NCBI RefSeq assembly: GCF_036002505.1
Contig: NZ_DASYTH010000493.1
Location: 3,611 to 67,610, forward strand
From: DASYTH01 sp036002505
GTDB taxonomy: Bacteria > Actinomycetota > Actinomycetes > Mycobacteriales > Pseudonocardiaceae
DNA: 64,000 bases
Direction of reading: 5' to 3'
Of this stretch, positions 31,392-40,090 are shown piece by piece. The position numbers and the translations under genes are program-made. The notes beneath the pieces are model-generated. The model made no database searches, was not told the origin of the DNA, and saw nothing but the letters and a program-made list of their open reading frames with translations. How positions within the stretch are numbered: the first letter of the stretch is position 1; every line of letters starts with the position of its first letter.

Positions 31392-32651
31392 GTGATTGAC
31401 CTCAGGACGCTCCGCGAGAACCCGGATGCCGTGCGCGCCTCGCAGCGTGCCCGCGGTGAGGACGAGGGCCTCGTCGATGCGCTGCTGTCCGCCGACGAGC
31501 GGCGCCGCGCGGCCATCGCCCGGGCGGACGCGTTGCGGGCCGAGCAGAAGCAGTTCGGCAAGCAGGTCGGACGGGCCCGCGGCGAGGAGCGAGACGCCTT
31601 GCTGGCCAAGGGAAAGGAGCTGGCCGCCGAGGTCAAGGCGGCGGAGGCGGAGCAGACCGACGCCGAGGCGGTGCTGGACGGGGCGCATCGCGCCATCCCC
31701 AACATCGTGTACCCCGACGTGCCGCCCGGCGGCGAGGACGACTACGTCGTGCTGAAGCACGTCGGCGAACCGCGCACATTCGACTTCGAGCCGCTCGACC
31801 ATCTCGACCTCGGCGCCCGGCTCGGCGCCATCGACATGGAGCGCGGCGCGAAGGTCTCCGGCTCCCGGTTCTACTTCCTCACCGGCGTCGGCGCGCAGCT
31901 CCAGCTCGCCCTGCTCAACCTGGCCGCCCAGCAGGCCGTGGCGAACGGCTTCACGCTGATGATCCCGCCGGTGCTGGTCCGCCCGGAGATCATGGGCGGC
32001 ACCGGGTACCTCGGCGCGCACGCCGCCGAGGTGTACCACCTCGCCGACGAGGACCTCTATCTCGTTGGCACCTCGGAGGTTCCGCTCGCCGGCTACCACG
32101 CCAACGAGATCCTCGACCTGTCGGCCGGCCCCCGCCGCTACGCCGGCTGGTCGTCCTGCTTCCGCCGCGAAGCCGGCTCCTACGGCAAGGACACCCGCGG
32201 CATCATCCGCGTCCACCAGTTCGACAAGGTGGAGATGTTCGTCTACTGCCGCCCCGCGGACGCCGAGGCCGAGCACGCCCGCCTGCTCGCCTGGGAAGAG
32301 CAGATGCTCGCCAAGATCGAGGTCCCCTACCGCGTGATCGACACCGCCGCCGGCGACCTCGGCTCCAGCGCCGCCCGCAAGTTCGACGCCGAGGCCTGGC
32401 TCCCCACCCAGCAGACCTACCGCGAGCTCACCTCGACCTCCAACTGCACCACCTTCCAGGCCCGCCGCCTCGCCGTCCGCTACCGCGACGAGAACGGCCG
32501 CCCCCAAACCGCCGCCACCCTCAACGGCACCCTCGCCACCACCCGCTGGATCGTCGCCATCCTGGAAAACCACCAGCAACCCGACGGCTCCGTGACCGTC
32601 CCCGAGGCCCTCCGCCCGCTCCTCGGCCGCGACGTGCTCTCCCCGGTGTGA
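31392..32651 (+). CDS. serS: Seryl-tRNA synthetase
   Basis: 419 residues, standard length. The N-terminal coiled-coil arm (about 25-105) binds the long variable arm of tRNA-Ser. Class II motif 2 is RYAGWSSCFRREAGSYGKDT and motif 3 NGTLATTRWIVAILEN. TSEVPLAGYH and TSTSNCTTFQARR are serine and ATP site blocks. It charges tRNA-Ser and tRNA-Sec. The GTG start follows element E2. It forms its own unit, with a hairpin right after the stop. Confidence 0.97.
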   Translation: MIDLRTLRENPDAVRASQRARGEDEGLVDALLSADERRRAAIARADALRAEQKQFGKQVGRARGEERDALLAKGKELAAEVKAAEAEQTDAEAVLDGAHRAIPNIVYPDVPPGGEDDYVVLKHVGEPRTFDFEPLDHLDLGARLGAIDMERGAKVSGSRFYFLTGVGAQLQLALLNLAAQQAVANGFTLMIPPVLVRPEIMGGTGYLGAHAAEVYHLADEDLYLVGTSEVPLAGYHANEILDLSAGPRRYAGWSSCFRREAGSYGKDTRGIIRVHQFDKVEMFVYCRPADAEAEHARLLAWEEQMLAKIEVPYRVIDTAAGDLGSSAARKFDAEAWLPTQQTYRELTSTSNCTTFQARRLAVRYRDENGRPQTAATLNGTLATTRWIVAILENHQQPDGSVTVPEALRPLLGRDVLSPV

Positions 32652-32653
32652 GC

Positions 32654-32682
32654 GAGGGAAGCAACGTCACGTTCACTCCCTC
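32654..32682 (+). terminator. Hairpin after serS (family B core, copy B3)
   Basis: GAGGGA (32654-32659) pairs with TCCCTC (32677-32682); the loop holds AGCAACGTCACGTTCAC, the family B core. It starts three bases past the serS stop and probably ends the transcript. Confidence 0.6.
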
Positions 32683-32768
32683 AAAGGACGGCTGGTAACG
32701 AAGTCAACACGGTGCCACGATAGGCCGGCTGGGGTTCCCTCATCGTCGCCATCCGCTGGGAGGACTGA

Positions 32769-34874
32769 GTGGCCACGTCGGGATTACTGAGGCTCACCGT
32801 CGGGACGCTCGCCGCCGCCCTGATCGCGGCGGTGCTGCCGTTCACTTCGGCGCCGGCTGCGCCGGCGAAGGCGCCGCATGACACCGACACCCCGATGGGC
32901 TCCACGATCGCCGCGCACGAGCCCGACGCCGCGCCCAAGCGGATGACCACCCTGAGCGCGCTCGCCCCGGCCGGCGTGCCCGGCATCGACGTGAGCCACT
33001 GGCAGGGCCAGATGGACTGGAACGCGTGGGCCGCGAACGGCACGAAGTGGGCCTACATCAAGGCGACCGAGAGCAACTGGTTCATCGACGGCCAGTTCCA
33101 GAACAACGCCGCCGGGGCGTACAACGCCGGGCTGATCCGGGGTGCCTACCACTTCGCCGCGCCCAACGAGACGTCAGGCGCGGTGCAGGCGGACTACTTC
33201 TTCGCGCACGGTGCCAACTGGACTCCCGACGGCCGCACGCTGCCGCCGGTGCTGGACATCGAGTACGCCCGGGCCCCGCTGGACATGTGCTACGGCATAT
33301 CCCAGAGCCAGATGGTGGCGTGGGTCGAGGACTTCGTGAACCGGATGCACCAGCTGACCGGGCGCTGGCCGGTGGTCTACACCACCAGGAACTGGTGGCG
33401 GGCGTGCACCGGCAACTACGCCGGCCTCGGGCCGCGCAGTCCACTGTGGATCGCCGGGTACCAGGGGAACCCGATCAACCTGCCGTACGGCTGGCCCGGC
33501 TGGACCATGTGGCAGTACTCGTCGACCCCGCTCGACCAGGACTCCTTCAACGGCACCGAGGCGGAGCTGCGGGCCCTGGCCACGGGCAGCGACGACGAGG
33601 CCATCGCCGCGCACTACGCCAAGCTCGGCGGAGCGGGCAACCTGGGCGACCCGGCCGGCGCGCGGTACGCGGTCCCCGGCGGTGTCGCGCAGGACTACAC
33701 GAACGGCACGATCTACCTCAGCCCCGGCACCCGCGCCTGGTCGGTCCGCGGCGACATCCGCGCGTTCTACCAGGCGTACGGCGGCCCGGGCAGCCTGATG
33801 GGGTTCCCCGGCATGGACGAAGCCGTAGGCAGCTACGGCAACGCGCGGTACGTCCACTTCCAGGCCGCGTCCATCTACTCGGTCCCCAACATCGGCGTCT
33901 TCGAGGTGCACGGCGCCATCCGCGAGCAGTACGGGAGCCTCGGCTGGGAGAACTCGGTGCTGGGCTACCCGATCACCAATGAGATGGACGGCGGGGATGG
34001 CGTCGGCCGGTTCAACGGGTTCCAGGCCGGCGCGATCTACTGGTCACCGTCGAGCGGCGCCTACGAGCTGCACGGGGACATCTGGGCGCGGTGGGCCCAG
34101 CTCGACGCGCAGCGCGGGTTCCTGAAGTACCCGACCACGAACCAGACCACCCGGGACAACATCGGTGCGTTCAACCACTTCCAGGGCGGCTCGCTGTACT
34201 GGAGCCCCGGCACCGGCACCCACTGGGTGGTCAACGGGATCCGCGCGGTGTACCTGTCCCTCGACGCCGAGCGCTCCTTCCTCGGCTACCCCACCAGTGA
34301 CGAGACCAGCCGGGACAACGTCGGCACGTTCAACCACTTCCAGCACGGGTCGCTCTTCTGGAGCCCGAGCAGCGGCATCCATTACGTGATCAACGCGATC
34401 TGGGGCAAGTACGCCTCCTACGACTACGAGAAGTCGTTCCTCGGCTACCCCACCACGAACGAGACCAGCCGCGACAACTACGGCACCTTCAACCACTTCG
34501 AGCACGGCTCGATCTTCTGGAGCCCGGCCGGCGGCATCCATTCCGTGGTCAACGGGATCCGCGCGGTGTACCTGTCCTACGACGCCGAGCGCTCCTTCCT
34601 CGGCTACCCCACCAGTGACGAGACCAGCCGGGACAACGTCGGCACGTTCAACCACTTCCAGTACGGCTCGATCTTCTGGAGCCCGGCCGGCGGCATCCAT
34701 TACGTGGTCAACGGGATCCGGGCCCGCTACCTTGCACTGAACGCGGAGCTGTCCTACCTGGGCTACCCGATCTCCAACGAGTACGCCATCCCGGGCGGCG
34801 CCCGCTCAGACTTCCAGCACGGCTCCATCACCTGGAACGCGGCGACCGGCCAGATCACCGACCGCCCCTACTAG
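32769..34874 (+). CDS. Secreted GH25 lysozyme with LGFP repeats
   Basis: 701 residues from GTG with GGGAGGA before it. A signal peptide (about 1-32) and a short linker lead to a GH25 muramidase domain (about 70-275) with catalytic Asp74 in PGIDVSHWQG and VLDIEYA near 161-166; it should cut the MurNAc-GlcNAc bond of peptidoglycan. The remaining 400 residues are about eight 54-residue LGFP repeats (LGYPTSDETSRDN, FNHFQHGSLFWSP, IHYVVNGIRA). LGFP modules are wall-associated in corynebacteria and relatives. Two repeat pairs are nearly identical in DNA at a 324-base offset (34225-34345 and 34549-34670), a recent internal duplication. Confidence 0.92.
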   Translation: MATSGLLRLTVGTLAAALIAAVLPFTSAPAAPAKAPHDTDTPMGSTIAAHEPDAAPKRMTTLSALAPAGVPGIDVSHWQGQMDWNAWAANGTKWAYIKATESNWFIDGQFQNNAAGAYNAGLIRGAYHFAAPNETSGAVQADYFFAHGANWTPDGRTLPPVLDIEYARAPLDMCYGISQSQMVAWVEDFVNRMHQLTGRWPVVYTTRNWWRACTGNYAGLGPRSPLWIAGYQGNPINLPYGWPGWTMWQYSSTPLDQDSFNGTEAELRALATGSDDEAIAAHYAKLGGAGNLGDPAGARYAVPGGVAQDYTNGTIYLSPGTRAWSVRGDIRAFYQAYGGPGSLMGFPGMDEAVGSYGNARYVHFQAASIYSVPNIGVFEVHGAIREQYGSLGWENSVLGYPITNEMDGGDGVGRFNGFQAGAIYWSPSSGAYELHGDIWARWAQLDAQRGFLKYPTTNQTTRDNIGAFNHFQGGSLYWSPGTGTHWVVNGIRAVYLSLDAERSFLGYPTSDETSRDNVGTFNHFQHGSLFWSPSSGIHYVINAIWGKYASYDYEKSFLGYPTTNETSRDNYGTFNHFEHGSIFWSPAGGIHSVVNGIRAVYLSYDAERSFLGYPTSDETSRDNVGTFNHFQYGSIFWSPAGGIHYVVNGIRARYLALNAELSYLGYPISNEYAIPGGARSDFQHGSITWNAATGQITDRPY

Positions 34875-34910
34875 CCCCAAGCCGGGAAGTGAAGGCGAGT
34901 CGCCAACCGG

Positions 34911-34994
34911 CGTGTCCCGCCTTGGCGTAGCCGTGTTCCGGCCTCATGTCGTTGTGTTCCGGCCTCGCGTAGCCGTGTTCCGGCTGTCCGTCAG
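34911..34994 (+). repeat. 21-bp tandem repeat, second family (four units)
   Basis: Units start at 34911, 34932, 34953 and 34974, with core CGTGTTCCGGCCTCGCGTAG. The sequence is unrelated to the 15.7-kb array except for the period and the initial CGTGT. It fills the gap between the convergent GH25 and lhgO genes. Confidence 0.85.
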
Positions 34995-35011
34995 ACCCGG
35001 GCCTGATCCGC

Positions 35012-36187
35012 TCAGGTCACGTGGTCGGCCACGTAGCGGGCGATCTCCAGGGCGCAGGTCGCGGCCGGGGAGGGCGCGTTGAGCACGTGCACCTGATGGG
35101 GTGCGGACTCGATGAGGAAGTCGTGCACCAGCGAGCCGTCCGGCAGCAGCGCCTGTGCGCGCACGCCGGAGCCGGCGCGCACGATGTCCGCGCGCTGGAC
35201 CGCGGGCACCAGCCGGGCGAGGCTGGCCGCGAACCGGCGCCGGGACAGCGACCGCAGCACCTCGTCGACCGCGGTGTGCGGGTACTTCCGGGCCAGCTTC
35301 CACAGGCCGGGGAACCGGGCGGCCTCGGCCAGCTCGCGCGGGGAGATGTCGCGCCACCGGTAGCCCTCCCGGCGCAGCGCCAGCACCGCGTTCGGCCCGG
35401 CGTGCACGCTGCCGTCCAGCATCCGGGTCAGGTGCACGCCGAGGAACGGCAGCGACGCGTCCGGCACCGGGTAGATCAGCCCGCGGACCAGATGCCGGCG
35501 CTCGGGGCGCAGCTCGTAGTACTCGCCGCGGAACGGCACGATCCGCGCCCGCGGGGTGAGCCCGGCCAGGCGCGCGATCCGGTCGCTGTACAGCCCGGCG
35601 CAGTTCACCAGCGCGTCGGCGCGGACCACGTCCGATCCGGTCGCCACCTCGACCCCGCCGGAGCGGCCCGGGCGGATCGCCAGCGCCGGGGTCGCCAGCC
35701 GCAGCTCCGCGTCCGTGCCGGCCAGCTGGCGCACCAGGGCGTCGCACACCCCCGGGAAGTCGATGATCCCGGTGGTCTCCACCCGCAACGCGGACACGCA
35801 GGCGACCTCGGGCTCGTACTCGCGCGCCTGCACCGGATCGATGATCTTCGCCGGCACGCCGTTGGCCTCGGCCCGGTCGGCGAGCACGGCCAGCGCCGGC
35901 AATTCCGACTCCGAGGTGGCCACGACCAGCTTGCCGCAGACCTCGACCCGGACCCCGTTGTCCCGCGCGAACTCCACGATCGACCGGCTGCCCGCCACCG
36001 CCATCCGGGCCTTGAACGAGCCCGGCTGGTAGTACAGGCCGGCGTGCACCACGTTGGAGTTGTGCCCGGTCTGGTGCGCGGCCCAGCGGGTTTCCTTCTC
36101 CAGCACGGTCACCCGGCGGCCGCGGCCGGTCAGCTCGCGAGCCACCGCGAGACCCAGGATGCCGCCACCGATCACCACCACGTGCAT
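35012..36187 (-). CDS. lhgO: L-2-hydroxyglutarate oxidase
   Basis: 391 residues. It oxidises L-2-hydroxyglutarate to 2-oxoglutarate with FAD and passes electrons to the quinone pool or oxygen. The FAD-binding start VVIGGGILGLAVARELTGRG and GHNSNVVHAGLYYQPGSFKA are diagnostic for the LhgO group; VGRALVNCAG-type ADALVNCAGLYSDRIARLAG and FRGEYYEL follow. The enzyme repairs a side product of central metabolism. It converges with the GH25 gene and is divergent from the HAD protein by 130 bases. Confidence 0.93.
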   Translation of the reverse strand: MHVVVIGGGILGLAVARELTGRGRRVTVLEKETRWAAHQTGHNSNVVHAGLYYQPGSFKARMAVAGSRSIVEFARDNGVRVEVCGKLVVATSESELPALAVLADRAEANGVPAKIIDPVQAREYEPEVACVSALRVETTGIIDFPGVCDALVRQLAGTDAELRLATPALAIRPGRSGGVEVATGSDVVRADALVNCAGLYSDRIARLAGLTPRARIVPFRGEYYELRPERRHLVRGLIYPVPDASLPFLGVHLTRMLDGSVHAGPNAVLALRREGYRWRDISPRELAEAARFPGLWKLARKYPHTAVDEVLRSLSRRRFAASLARLVPAVQRADIVRAGSGVRAQALLPDGSLVHDFLIESAPHQVHVLNAPSPAATCALEIARYVADHVT

Positions 36188-36317
36188 CAGAGCAGCCTAG
36201 TTGGCCCGAGAACCGAGGTCCGGCCGCGGTGACGAGGGCAGGTAGGGTGGCCGGCGACAACGACATCACGCAGAGTGGCGCAGTGCAGGTGAATGCTCAC
36301 GATTGGAGATGGGGGAG

Positions 36318-38975
36318 ATGAGTGTGGACACGTCCACCGAAACGGCCGGCGCGGACAGCCACCCGCTGCTTGACGACGTCTCCCGGATGATCGTCGCCCG
36401 GTCCTGCTCGGTGCTGTCGCTGGACATCTTCGACACCGTGCTGTGGCGCCGGGTGCCCCGACCGACCGACGCCTTCGCCATCCTGGGCGCGCGGCTGCGG
36501 GAGTCCGGACGGTGCCCGTCGTGGCTGACCGACGCGACGTTCCGGCGGATGCGCATCGTCGCCGAGCAGAACGCCCGCACGGACCGCGGCGCGCTGGGCA
36601 CCGAGGTGTCGCTGTTCGACATCTGGCGGCAGATGCCCCAGCACGTGTTCGGCTCCGCGCTGCTCGAGGAGCTCGTCGAGGCCGAGGTGGCGGTCGAGCG
36701 CGAGCTCACCGTGGTGGACCTGGACATCGCCAACCTCATGGCGCTGGCGCGCAAGCACGACACCCCGATCATCCTGGTGTCCGACACCTACTTCACCGAG
36801 GACCACCTCCGCCACCTGCTGGACCGCCCCGAGCTGGGCTCGCTGCAGGGCGTGCGGGTGTTCCGGTCCCACCAGCACGGCCTGGACAAGGCCTCCGGGC
36901 TGTGGGAGATCGTGCTCAAGGACCTCGGCCGGGAGCCGGAGCAGGTGGTGCACGTCGGCGACAACGAGCTCGCCGACGACGAGGTGCCGGCCGAGCTCGG
37001 CATCCGCACCGTGCTGTACACGCGCGTCGACGACCGGTTCGCCGAAACCCTTGAGCGGGAACGGGAAAGCATCGAGCCGTTCGGCCCGTTCGCCACCTGC
37101 TTCGACCCGCGGCAGGGCGACTTCGGGCTGACCAGCCTGCGCGCCAAGACGCTCGCGGCGGGTGGCGCGCAGTCCGAGTCGGCGGTGGACGTCGCGTGGC
37201 GCTACGGCGGCTCGGTGCTGGGGCCGGTGCTGACCGGGTTCGCCGAGTGGGCCGCGCAGAAGGCGCACACCGAGGGCATTCCCGTGCTCTGGTGCCCCAT
37301 GCGCGAGGGCGAGATGCTCTCCACCCTGGTCAACAACGCGGCCGAGGCCCGCGGCTGGACCGTCACCGCCAAGCCGATCTGGCTGTCCCGGCACGTGGTG
37401 TCGATCGCCGCGCTGGACAGCTTCGACACCGAGTCGGTGTTCGACTTCATCCGGCGCAGCTACCAGCTCTCCGTGCGCCAACTGCTCGCCATGCTGCACA
37501 TGCGTTCCGGCGACGTGCCGTCACTGGCCAGCGAGCTGGACACGATCCTGGACAACGGGCCGGTCGTCGAGCGGGTCGCGGTGGCGCTGACCGAGGCGCC
37601 GCACATCCGCACCCGGCTGGCCAGCCGGGTGACCGCGGTGCGCGACCGGCTGCTGAAGGTGCTGCGGCACAACGGAGCGCTCGACCACCCGGAGATCACC
37701 CTGCTGGACCTGGGCTGGGGCGGCACCATCCAGTACTACCTGGCCGAGGTGCTGAAGATCGCGAAGACCGGCGTGACGGCCTCGGGGATGTACCTGGCGA
37801 CCGACGACCGGTCCGCCCGGGTCTACGTGGCGGGTCTGCGGGCGGAGGGCTACCTCGCCCAGGCCGGCCATCCGCACGAGGTCGCCAGCACGCTGGCCCG
37901 CAGCCCCGAGGTGGTCGAGCAGTGCGTGAACGCCCTGTGCGGCTCGCTGATCGACTTCGCCGAGGACGGCTCGCCGGTGCTCGGCCAGGTCGCCGACACC
38001 CCGTCGCAGAACGCGGAGCGCACGGCCGTGCAGGACGGCATCCTGGCGTTCCAGCGGCAGTGGCACCGCTACGCCGAGGCCGCCGGTGGCGGGTGGCCGC
38101 TGCTCACCGGTGCCGCCCGGGACCGGCTGGCCAACATCCTGGTGTCGGCGCTGCGCATCCCGTCCGCCGACGAGGCCGCGGTGTTCGGCAACTGGCGGCA
38201 CGAGGACAACTTCGGCTCCTCGGTGATCACCCGCATCCTGGCCGAGGATCTGGTGCCGGCCATCCCGTACATGTCGCCGAACGACCTCAACGACCTCGAC
38301 ATGCGCGACTCGTTCTGGCCGGCGGTCATCGCCGCCTCGGACACCGGTCTCGCCGCGGCCACGAGAGCGCTCGGCACCGGCGCGGTCGACCCGTCGATGT
38401 TCGAGCCGTCGGGCGAGCCGTTCGAGACCCAGGTCTGGTACCACACGGTCGACGACAAGTGGCACGAAGGCCCGAGCAAGCGCGTGCGGATCAACCACAA
38501 CGGGCTTTCCTTCGCCCGCCTGGATTTCGAGGCCGGCGAGACCGACATCGTCTCGTTGATCATTCCCGGCCGCCCGGCGGTGGTCCGGGTCGACTGGATC
38601 GAGGCCACGGTGATCGCCGGCGGGCGGCGCATTCCGGACCCGATCCGCTGGGACCAGCCGGAGGACTTCGCCGGGTTCGTCTACCGCGAGTGCCGCTGGC
38701 TCGGCGCCAACATGGTCGAGTTCACCTCGCCCACGGCCGCAATGATCCTGCCGCTGGCGGCGCGCAGCGGCGGCCCGGTCACCTCCGCGCGGATCACGGT
38801 GGCGTTCGCTATGCTGCCGCAGTCGATGTCGGGATTTGCGCACAAACTCCCCCTTGGTTCCAAAGTAGCGCGCATTTCGGGCCGGTTGCGTGACGAGTAC
38901 CGGAACCGCGGCGCCGCCGGATTCGCCGCGGGGGCAGCCCGTGTCGCGCTACGCAAGTTGGCAGGACCGCAATGA
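36318..38975 (+). CDS. Large HAD-family protein of the glycan cluster
   Basis: 885 residues from ATG 36318 (TTG 36303 and ATG 36309 also in frame). An N-terminal HAD hydrolase-like domain (about 30-240) has motif I LSLDIFDTVLWRR, motif II in IILVSDTYF and motif IV VVHVGDNELADDE. The middle part (about 295-500) has WCPMREGEMLSTLVNN and LLDLGWGGTIQYYLAEVLK, segments shared with HAD proteins of capsule and LPS clusters in other bacteria. The C-terminal 200 residues look like a beta-rich domain. A phosphatase or sugar-phosphate role in surface glycan synthesis is inferred from family and location. It overlaps the next gene by four bases. Confidence 0.72.
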   Translation: MSVDTSTETAGADSHPLLDDVSRMIVARSCSVLSLDIFDTVLWRRVPRPTDAFAILGARLRESGRCPSWLTDATFRRMRIVAEQNARTDRGALGTEVSLFDIWRQMPQHVFGSALLEELVEAEVAVERELTVVDLDIANLMALARKHDTPIILVSDTYFTEDHLRHLLDRPELGSLQGVRVFRSHQHGLDKASGLWEIVLKDLGREPEQVVHVGDNELADDEVPAELGIRTVLYTRVDDRFAETLERERESIEPFGPFATCFDPRQGDFGLTSLRAKTLAAGGAQSESAVDVAWRYGGSVLGPVLTGFAEWAAQKAHTEGIPVLWCPMREGEMLSTLVNNAAEARGWTVTAKPIWLSRHVVSIAALDSFDTESVFDFIRRSYQLSVRQLLAMLHMRSGDVPSLASELDTILDNGPVVERVAVALTEAPHIRTRLASRVTAVRDRLLKVLRHNGALDHPEITLLDLGWGGTIQYYLAEVLKIAKTGVTASGMYLATDDRSARVYVAGLRAEGYLAQAGHPHEVASTLARSPEVVEQCVNALCGSLIDFAEDGSPVLGQVADTPSQNAERTAVQDGILAFQRQWHRYAEAAGGGWPLLTGAARDRLANILVSALRIPSADEAAVFGNWRHEDNFGSSVITRILAEDLVPAIPYMSPNDLNDLDMRDSFWPAVIAASDTGLAAATRALGTGAVDPSMFEPSGEPFETQVWYHTVDDKWHEGPSKRVRINHNGLSFARLDFEAGETDIVSLIIPGRPAVVRVDWIEATVIAGGRRIPDPIRWDQPEDFAGFVYRECRWLGANMVEFTSPTAAMILPLAARSGGPVTSARITVAFAMLPQSMSGFAHKLPLGSKVARISGRLRDEYRNRGAAGFAAGAARVALRKLAGPQ

Positions 38976-40057
38976 CGCACCTTGTCCATGTCGGCACCCG
39001 CGACGATCCGCACGCCCAGGCCCGAAAAGCCAGGCAGCTGCCGATCCTGCTGCACTCGATGTCGATCTTCCGGGAGATATTCGAGATCCTCTTCGACTCC
39101 CGGAAGTTGTCCATCGTCATCGAGGTCGGCGTGGAGTCGGGCAAGGTCAGCGGAATGTACGCCGAGCTCGGTGCGGTGGCCGTGCACTGCATCGATCCGC
39201 TGCCGACCGACGAGCTGCGCGCGAACCTCGCCCAGAACGACGCCCTGCACCTGGTCGAGGGCTGGTCTCCGGGGGTGCTCGCCGAACTTCCGGTCGCGGA
39301 CCTCTACGTGCTCGACGGCGATCACAACTACGCGACCGTCCAGGACGAGCTCGCCTGGATCATGGCCAACGCGCCGGACGCGGTGATCGCCATGCACGAC
39401 GTGCTCTGGCCGTGGCACCGGCGTGACCTCTACTACGAGCCGACGACGGTGCCGGCGGAGCGCAGGCATCCGGCGAGCCACGACGGGCCGACCGTGTGGC
39501 ACGACGAGCTGACCCCCGGCGGCTTCGTCGGCAACGGCGCCTTCACCGCCGCGTGTCAGGGGGGCGGCGAGCGCAACGGCGTGCTGACCGCCGTCGAGGA
39601 CGCGCTCGCCACCGCCGGGGGCGACTGGCGGTTCGAGGTCGTGCCCGCCGTCTTCGGGATGGGCGTGCTGCTTCGGGAGAGTTCGCCCGGCGCGGCGGAG
39701 ATGCTCGAACGGCTCCGCCCTTACACGGAGTCCCGGCTGCTCGCGACCATGGAGAACAACCGGATCGCGCTGTACACCAAGGTGTTGCAGATGCAGTTCG
39801 AGGCCGTGGCGCACGGCGACGACGCCGACCGGCTGGCCGAGGCGATCTCCGGCCAGCGGCACGAGATCGACCGCCTGCAGGCCGAGCTGCGGGAGGCCGA
39901 CGGCCGCCGCCAGAATGAGCTCGACGCGTTGCGGCGGGAGAACGAGCGCCTCCGGACGTTGCTCAGCCGCCGCTTTCGCCAGCGGCTCGCGGGGAGCCTC
40001 ACCGAGCTCGGCCGGACCGCGAAGGCCCGGCTCCAGGAGCGGGCGCCGCAGCGCTGA
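38972..40057 (+). CDS. SAM-dependent methyltransferase with C-terminal coiled coil
   Basis: 361 residues, ATGA overlap with the HAD gene. The class I fold (Methyltransf_24 type) shows VIEVGVESGKVSGMYAELG (motif I region), HCIDPLP and LYVLDGDHNYATVQDELAW; IAMHDVLWP is the acidic metal-type site of this group. The last 75 residues are a charged coiled coil ending in a basic tail, which may bind the partner HAD protein or the membrane. It probably methylates a sugar or glycan, inferred from its place in the surface-polysaccharide region. Confidence 0.8.
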   Translation: MTHLVHVGTRDDPHAQARKARQLPILLHSMSIFREIFEILFDSRKLSIVIEVGVESGKVSGMYAELGAVAVHCIDPLPTDELRANLAQNDALHLVEGWSPGVLAELPVADLYVLDGDHNYATVQDELAWIMANAPDAVIAMHDVLWPWHRRDLYYEPTTVPAERRHPASHDGPTVWHDELTPGGFVGNGAFTAACQGGGERNGVLTAVEDALATAGGDWRFEVVPAVFGMGVLLRESSPGAAEMLERLRPYTESRLLATMENNRIALYTKVLQMQFEAVAHGDDADRLAEAISGQRHEIDRLQAELREADGRRQNELDALRRENERLRTLLSRRFRQRLAGSLTELGRTAKARLQERAPQR

Positions 40058-40090
40058 CCGGCCCGCCGGCCGGTCAGCGCCGCGGACCGG

